Assembly: GCA_034509755.1 (NCBI GenBank)
Contig: CM067542.1
Span: 18,357,001-18,421,000, forward strand
DNA from: Anisodus tanguticus
Taxonomy: Eukaryota > Streptophyta > Magnoliopsida > Solanales > Solanaceae
DNA length: 64,000 nucleotides
Reading direction: 5' to 3'
The notes under the pieces are model-generated. The model ran no database searches and was not told the DNA's origin. It saw only the letters and a list, made by a program, of their open reading frames with translations. Position numbers and translations under genes: made by a program. This document shows, piece after piece, positions 57,075-64,000 of the stretch (positions are counted from its first letter, which is position 1; the number at the start of each line of letters is the position of its first letter).

Positions 57075-58046
57075 TCACACAAAAGGATTAGAGGATGCTT
57101 CTCTTTTAATAGTATGAGTAGTATTGGTAACATTTTTAGTATTGATTACAAGCTTTTTTCTCTGACTCGTGAAAAGCTGATATTGCTCCATAGTTGCTTT
57201 GGCATGCCTATGTTTCATGTTCATGATCCGGTCGTGCATGTTAGTAAGTTCCATAGTATATTTCGATAGTACATCATTAGTATAGTACAGGGTAATAATT
57301 TCTTCAACTTCTCCACCTTTTGGTTGTTCCAATAATGCACGCCTTCCTAGCCTTTAACATATCTTCTATCTTTGATTTCAAAGTTAACCAATAGCCTTTT
57401 TTTTGGCACTTAGCCATTCTTGAAATTTTTTCAATGTACATGGTATCTTCATTTTGAGATCTTCATCATCACCACTGATATTACTATTTTTTCCAATTTT
57501 AAATAGTTGACATATTACAATGGGTTATCCGGTCAGATCCGTTGAGGCATCAAATAGTTGTATTACATATATACCTTTTCCAAAAGATTCCATCATTGCT
57601 TGAGTAGATTTTATTATAACACTAGGTAGTTTAGAAATATTATAAAAAGTATCATCTACTATTATTTTATCAATAAAACCATTAGTAAATTATTTTGATA
57701 CTATATTAGGGTTAGCATTTTCACTACATAATAGTCTTGGATATTTGCTAAGTTTTGCACTGCGTAAAATATGTGGGTTAGAATTGTAATCATAAAATTT
57801 GTTTATTTGTTCATAAGCGGTAATATATTCAGGTGCATGTTTTAATTTATCACTCATTGTCACAATTGTTGATTCTTGGGAAGATGAGGCTGTTATGGAA
57901 GGTGGTATAGTGGATGACATGGTTGCAAGATTGGATGTAAAAGTTTTTGGGAGTGTAGGAATGTTTGGTTTTTCTATAGTAGATTGAGAGGATTTTAAGG
58001 CTTGTAGTTTTTGAAAGTCTCGGAAAGCTTCCGGAATGATTGTCAT
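57075..58046 (-). pseudogene. Pararetroviral downstream ORF (transactivator-like position), broken
   Basis: Starts at the ATG at 58046, whose ATGA overlaps the end of the RNase H frame, a typical viral coupling. It is open for 118 codons to 57690, then has stops and shifts but remains recognisable as decayed coding sequence to about 57075, where an 85-codon frame rich in Lys, Thr and Met lies. The position right after RT/RNase H fits the inclusion-body/transactivator protein of Caulimoviridae. The assignment rests on gene order more than on motifs. Confidence 0.5.
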
Positions 58047-58650
58047 TTTCTTCTTTTATTTAATTCTGGTAAAGGATCTATTTTATTAGTAATAAAAGCT
58101 CTTGCTTTTGTGTTATTAGTTATAACAACGAATTTCACTGGTAATAGGTGATAATGAAATCTTTTTATTCCAAATTTTACAGCTAATAGTTCTTTTTTAT
58201 TGATATGATAATTTTTCTCATTTGGCTTCCATGTTCCATCTCCATATCCACAAATTAGTGGTCGCTCTTTATCTATATCATCTTTATCATAAGCTATGAG
58301 GACTGCTCCCCATCTTATATCACTAGCATCAGTAAAAAGTTCTAGTTGATCTTGTTCCGTTGGTATTCTATGTTTTGGCAAGGCTTTTACTTTTCCCTTA
58401 ATTTCGTTTATAGCTTTAGTGTATTCTTCCTTCCATTCGAATGTTATATTTTTTCTAGTTAATTCTTGCAATGGTTTTCGTAATTGTGGTAAATCTTTTA
58501 TATGGTCTGAAGCATAGTTTACTACTCCTAAAAATTATTGTACTTCTTTCTTGGTTTTCAATTTATCGTTAAAATTCTTTATCTTTGTCACTATATGTTC
58601 TTGCAATTGTAATCCTTCTTTATCTATAATGTATTATAAATATTCGATAC
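58043..58650 (-). pseudogene. Pararetroviral RNase H and end of RT, broken
   Basis: The frame 58471-58043 has the RNase H signatures LFTDASDIRWGAVL (catalytic Asp) and HINKKELLAVKFG (catalytic Glu). The same frame continues upstream to the LTR insertion at 58655, with an in-frame TAA at 58535-58537 in the RT connection region. It is the C-terminal half of the viral polyprotein; the other half resumes at 63196. Confidence 0.75.
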
Positions 58651-58654
58651 TATT

Positions 58655-61600
58655 TGTCGCGCCTCGTTTTAACCCGGTCAAAGCGGAGTACAACATATAG
58701 GTGATTCCTGAATTGGATTAAGGAGTCGTCTCCTAATTATTCTAAGGTGAATTAGGACACCTAAATGTTAACTAAATGCTGCAAAATAACTCTAATTTTT
58801 ATGGTCTGCGAAACTAATGAGGTTCTGGGTAAGGGTTCTTTATTATCCTAAAGGGAAGGGGTTAGACATCCTTTAAGATCCACTAACTTGCGGTTATCCG
58901 ATCACACTCAGGTTAATTATTGTGCTAAGAAAATGCATGTCTAAAATAATATTTAAAGAGAATGCATTTTTTATAAAGTAATAATTTTCCTTCTCGAGAA
59001 GTTTTGCAAAATAGTTGTGAAAATAATTACCGGTAGGAAATCCGGAAAAGCATGCATGACATTGTAAAGTATGATTTATAAAATACATATAAAGTTAATT
59101 TTGGATAAAAGTGCATTTGTATGAAAATTGATAAAGTACTTATTTCGCAATTGATAGTAAAGGGGAAAAGTAAATTATTTGTAATATAAAGAAATGATTT
59201 TTTAGGAAGTCATTTTAAATCATAAGTTTGGATAGAAACAAAGCTTTATAGGTATGCAAAAAATGCAAAGTAGAAGATGATCAATTGTTTTGAAAGTTTG
59301 AACGTGCATGACGCGCCTAAAATAAATAAACTAACGGCGGACTTCCAATCTTAAAACTAACCGAGCCTAAAGTAAGTAACTAGCGACGGTTTCTAAATTT
59401 AAAACTACCTTACTACTTATCTATTCCTAGCCTAGTTATTCTAAATATCCTAACAAATACACAAACATTAAATAATTATTACAACCCCAAAATAGAAATA
59501 ACGAAATTTAAAGAATAACAATGAAAGGGAACTAAAGCGGATGATGATGTCATCTCGCCCTATTTGTTTTGAAATTCCGAGGTTGGAGAATGCAAGGAGT
59601 GTGGATGCGGGTCTTCGTTTGGCAATGATCATGATGAGTCTCATAACGAGACTCTTCGTTGCTCCCGATGCATTTCATGTAAATAAAAGAAAGGAAAAGA
59701 ATTAGTAGATGGAACATGGAAATATATATAAGAAAACATAAACAAATAATTCGTGAAGAATAATATATTGTTGGGCCTAACCCGATTGAAAGGGAAACAA
59801 GCGGAAAAGTCTGTGGGCCGAGCCCAATGGTTACAACAATGTAGTGTAGGTAAACAGGAAAGCAAAATGGGGCTAGGCCCACCAGACATTTACTGACCAA
59901 ACAAAGAGTGATATACACAAGGATGGACATTCTTTTTTTATATATATACTTTCATATACACAAATAGGCTCAATACACAACATGCATACCAAAGCATGTA
60001 CCGAGGACACTCAGCTCCCACTGATTTTACAAGAAAAACACAAAGCAGACAGACCCGATACACATTAATCCCAAACACCCAAAGACAGATATACAAGATT
60101 TTCCTAATCATACATGATATACTTAAGGACATACGAACTTGATACATGCCAGATATATGCCCAGTTCTCTATAGCTCATATAATTTAGAGGTATATCATT
60201 TAAATATCTCATATAAAACATCAGAAAATGGAGGAAAAAGAACAACAAACAATTGATGGGTATCACATTTCAGAAGAAAGGAAAATGTTTGTGCATTTCA
60301 AACCAAGTAAATGCGGCCAATTCAATAGATATATGATTAGTATGGACACGAAAGGGGTTTCATGCTAATATGGGCATGCTTTGATATTCAGGAAACAAAG
60401 TAAATATGTGGTCAATTCAAAGGAATCAGAAAAGTTTAAAATGCATAAATAGCCATTTAAAACCACTATCTCAAGTATCCAGAGTCAATCCAAGGCTAAA
60501 CTAAGTATATAAACTCTTGTATCCACTGCATTATTGGGTTTAATGATACTAAAACTAATGGGTACTTCATGACTAATTAACAAGTCACATTGGATAGGAG
60601 AAACACAGAAGCAATCAAATAGCCTAACTTCTTCAGACACCAAAGATTGTTTATGCTAAACTGAACATATATGACCAGTTAGTAAAGACAAATGTGTTCC
60701 AGTGGCTCAGAAGGTCTTTCATACCATTAGGGATGTTACTCTAGCATTCTGGCATATAAGGAAAAATACGGACAACAGGACACCTAGGTAGCAGATCAAA
60801 ACATGGCATTTTAAGGATAAAGAAACAACCTAATAACTGAGATACTTATTACAGAAGTTCAGTCATAGTAGATAGCAAGGCATGCTTATTCCATTCTACT
60901 ACTTAGCACAAACTCATGCAAACAGACTTACAACATACTAACATGGTTCAAAGCTAAGGCCCTTCACTATCCTTTAACATCCACAACAAATCAATGCAAT
61001 AGAGAAAATACACATATTCCTAGATCCTTATCATATGACCAACATATATGAGTTAATCACAAAGGACAGACAGATAGCAAACCAACATGACACAGTCTAG
61101 CCTAAACAAGTAGTAAGCATTAGCACAGACATATTTTAAGCATCTTGATAGGGGAATTATGACCTAAGAATCAAATAAAGGACTCAGCAGTATAAACCTA
61201 TTTAGAGATTCTGGATCCAACAATAATATATAATGTCCAGAAATCAACACATACACACACAAAGCTCTTTATCCCATTTTACTACCCTGAACTCAGGCCT
61301 GCAAATTTATAAACAGGAAAGTAAGAATTTAAACCCGACCTATCTTAACACTTTCTCATTTGATCACAAAGAAAATATGCAAACAAGTTGACGTATATCT
61401 AAATCTACAACATGTAACAGAATCACAATATAATAACATATTCAGACCTTAATCACCACAGATCATGATCCTTAAAGTAGAACAGGGATCTTATCATATT
61501 AATCATGCTAAAATATAACTAATTTACATCATAACTTCACTAAACAGGTACTAAACAACATTTTCAATACATTATACTGAATGTAGTACTAATCATGAAC

Positions 61601-63190
61601 CAAACAGGTGCGAACACTATATGTATCATACATAAAACATCTAACTAATCATAGCTTTTCTAAATAAGTACTAACAACATATGCCTCATATCATAATCTA
61701 CATCAGTTTAATAATACAAACAAAGCATTTCTAAATCTTGATAGGTAATTAAACAAGGCTAACAACTTAATACACTTAGGCATTAAAACACAGCCACATG
61801 AATAATCAGTACATAGTTAGCACCAAAACACGAAAAAAATATATCGAGAGGAATGTATTTTACTGACCCTCTCCGGGCAGCGAACCGAGGCGTGTTTCGA
61901 ATCGTCGACCCGCACGGAGAAGTTTGTTTATGCGATTGAAAAAGGACAAATTGTTTGTGGCTTTGCCGAGCCGGAACCGAGAGTAAAAGAAAAGATTTTC
62001 ACAGAATCGAAACTTGTTCAAGAAAGGATTTTTTTTCTGCTCTAAAAATCTTTTGTGAAACCTCCAGTTAGGTCGACTCTTCGCAAGGGGTTTAGAAAAA
62101 AAAACATAGGGCTTCCTTTTTTTTTGTCTGAAAAATCAGAATCTTTTTTTCTCTTTTTCTCCTCCTTTTCTCCCTCTTCGAACAACCCACAAAGGGTTCT
62201 ATTTATAGCCCCAATCGAGACCCTAATGGCTGAGGTTTGAATTTTGAACTCAAAACAAAGATTGAAAATGTGACGGTTTCTTTTCATTTTGAAAACCGAG
62301 ATGATAAAGAAGAGGTACGAGTTTGTGTTCTTACCCACCGAGTCCTTGAAGGTGTCCTAGAGGTCCACTGCAGCATGCATGCTTTGCAGGTCTATTTGAC
62401 TCGGGGGAGATATTCAAAGCTCTGGGTTTGCAGAAAAAGGGAAACAGGAACTGTGGTGATGCGAGGGCTCGCTGGTGGAGGGGACATGGTGGCAGTGTCA
62501 TCGGGAATGGTGTTTAACTGGCGGGTAAGGGGAGGCGATGGTGGAGGGCTGCCGATTTTTAGGTCGTCTGGTTTTGGAGAGGCATCGTTCGGTTCTGGTT
62601 AGCGTTAGGGGTTGTTTGGTTGAGATAGTTTTGGGCGATGGGGATTTAATTGGGGAATTTGGGCTCGGGTCTTGGCCGATTTGGGCTGTCGGTTGTTGGG
62701 CCGATGGGTTGAGGTGTTTTGGGATGATTTAGGATTGGTAAGGGGGTTGCGTATTGTCCCTCCTTTGGTTGATATTGTTTTGGGTGAGGAGAATAAAATG
62801 GGAGTTGGTTAAAATATATAAAGGATTTATTATTTGAAATGCTTTGAAGAGATGTAAATTATTTAAAATAAGATATAACGATGTGATAATAATAAAACAT
62901 AATATTTGTGAAATGTTTAAAATGCTCAAAACGAAAAATGCGATGTCGTTTTGCGAAAAATAGAATAGCATAGAATATTAGGGTAAAATTATGATCATGA
63001 TTTAAAAAGGCAAATGGTTGTAGAAAATACGAATAATAATAATGATAATAATAATAATAATATTGAAAAGAATAATATATGTGTATATATATATGCCTAT
63101 ATGTATATATATTAAAATATTTTTGAGGTGTCAAAAATATCTAAAATTACAAATAAATCGGAAAAGATGGGACACAATTGGGTGTTAACA
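58655..63190 (-). mobile_element. Solo LTR of an Ogre/Tat-like Ty3/gypsy element
   Basis: 4536 bp bounded by TG...CA on both strands. On the minus strand it starts TGTTAACACCCAATTGTG and ends AAACGAGGCGCGACA. Flanks CTATT (58650-58654) and CTGTT (63191-63195) match at 4 of 5 bases, and pararetroviral RT sequence resumes on either side. No internal retroelement coding region is present, so it is a solo LTR left by LTR-LTR recombination. The length and end sequence fit the long LTRs of Solanaceae Ogre/Tat elements, from memory. An ATA-type microsatellite lies at 63035-63115. Confidence 0.8.
62199..62209 (-). promoter_or_regulatory. TATA box of the solo LTR
   Basis: GCTATAAATAG on the minus strand, about 990 bp from the LTR 5' end, followed by a purine-rich then pyrimidine-rich leader. 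It supports the minus orientation of the LTR. Confidence 0.6.
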
Positions 63191-63195
63191 CTGTT

Positions 63196-64000
63196 TTTGA
63201 AGATTTCAGATTTCTTTTTAGATAATAATATTACATGTTGTTTTAAAGTTTTTATAAATTCTTCTAGATGTTTTATATGGTTTTTCAAATCATCACTATA
63301 TATTAATATGTCATCAACATATACTATACAAAATTCTGTTAATTTTCTGAACACTTGGTCCATTCTTCTTTGAAATATTTGTGGTGCATTTTTTAATCCA
63401 AAGGGTAGTACATTCCATTCATAGTGTCCTTGAAGGGCACTAAAGGATGTTAAAGGTTTTGATTCATTTATTAATTTTATTTGTCAAAATTCACTTTTGC
63501 AATCAAATTTACTAAATCAGCTTTTATTTCCTAATCTATTAATAAGGTTCCTTTTGTATGGTAAAAAATATCCATCAAATATTGTATTTTTATTTAATTC
63601 TCTATAATCAATTACCATTTTAGCCTTTTCTCTTTTTTGTTCATTATGTTTTCTTACTAAAAAGGTTGGGCTACTATGTAGACTTTTACTTTCTTGTATC
63701 ATTTTAAATTCTAATAATTCTTTTATATGGGTTTCAAACTCTTTTTGATCTGTTGGGTTATATCTAATCGGTTTAGATCTAATTGTATCATTGGATTTAT
63801 TAATTTGATCTCAACATATATTTTTCTTTTTCCCATAGTTGTATTGAATTTTATCCAAAATTCATTTTCAATATATTGAGATATTTTTCTTTTAATAGTT
63901 GTAGGTTATTATTCATATCTGCTCTTATGTTACACAGTTGTAATGTTTGTATTGGTAATCCTCTCTTTAATATTATCCATTTATTACAAGGCGTTTGTAA
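63196..64000 (-). pseudogene. Pararetroviral reverse transcriptase, broken
   Basis: The minus frame includes SSPTFLVRKHNE and VIDYRELNKNT (near 63600-63680) and the catalytic FCIVYVDDILIYSDD (near 63290-63335). The upstream part (63720-64000) belongs to the protease-RT linker region with several stops. In-frame stops also occur between about 63484 and 63519. The frame ends at the solo LTR insertion (63195) and picks up again at 58650. The polyprotein's N-terminal part lies beyond the window. Confidence 0.8.

Larger units (their letters stand above)
56056..64000 (-). mobile_element. Endogenous pararetrovirus (Caulimoviridae-like), split by a solo LTR
   Basis: On the minus strand from the window's right edge: reverse transcriptase (64000-63196), a foreign 4.5-kb LTR (63190-58655), the rest of RT and RNase H (58650-58043), an overlapping downstream ORF (58046 to about 57075), a promoter-like intergenic region with a TATA box at 56634-56643, and a tRNA-Met primer-binding site at 56056-56068. 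This is the order of a plant pararetrovirus genome; Solendovirus-like (as in Nicotiana) is suspected. No LTRs of its own are present, as expected. The coding frames carry stops, so it is a decayed copy. Confidence 0.75.

Noticed and set aside
62055..62732. Overlapping open frames of 60-120 codons on both strands
   Set aside because: They lie in the leader region of the solo LTR, have no domain, and follow from its GC-rich composition.

Overview
This window is plant nuclear DNA, AT-rich and dominated by transposable elements. Several features point to a Solanaceae genome: a TS/SolS-type SINE, an Au-type SINE, MITEs of a familiar solanaceous type, an endogenous pararetrovirus of the kind found in Nicotiana and its relatives, and a 4.5-kb Ogre/Tat-like solo LTR. 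The genus cannot be fixed from the sequence alone, and Nicotiana-like is only a guess. No rRNA or tRNA gene and no CRISPR array was seen.

Layout. 1-1118 is the 3' part of a hAT transposon that abuts a Ty1/copia remnant (1119-3589, with its 3' LTR). Two SINEs follow, then an orphan first exon of a TVP38/TMEM64 (DedA-like) membrane-protein gene (4228-4323, minus). 6213-13415 is a structurally complete copia element with LTRs, a perfect 5-bp target duplication and a decayed gag-pol. 15.15-18.4 kb carries intronless gene A, an NXPE/PC-esterase-like type II membrane protein, with its flanks. 18895-19319 is an unusual SINE with two tRNA-like heads, and 19.7-20.0 kb holds a fold-back repeat. 20.5-25.76 kb contains a LINE fragment and a minus-strand Ty3/gypsy remnant (LTR, gag, protease).

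26.58-37.52 kb is a nested stack. An inverted-repeat element contains a Harbinger/Tourist-like element and, in its other arm, a 9-kb copia element. 37.6-38.3 kb is another probable non-autonomous transposon. 38.57-42.95 kb is the paralogous copy of the gene A region (gene B), with later hAT-type and Stowaway-type MITE insertions. 43.1-46.4 kb is a nearly full-length hAT transposon whose transposase has only one frameshift and one nonsense codon that I could see. 47.6-48.6 kb is a non-autonomous hAT with a perfect 8-bp target duplication and nested MITEs. A CACTA transposase remnant and a minus-strand Ale/Retrofit-type copia (50.6-55.5 kb) follow. 56.06-64.0 kb is a minus-strand endogenous pararetrovirus (PBS, promoter, downstream ORF, RNase H, RT), split by a solo LTR.

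The only host genes with a good case for function are the tandem pair A and B, about 23 kb apart on the minus strand. Both keep a single N-terminal membrane anchor, an Ig/filamin-like domain and an SGNH-type domain with GDS and Asp-x-x-His motifs. Their proximal promoters differ. Everything else records repeated transposon insertion. The nesting orders, target duplications and one direct empty-site comparison let part of the insertion history be read.
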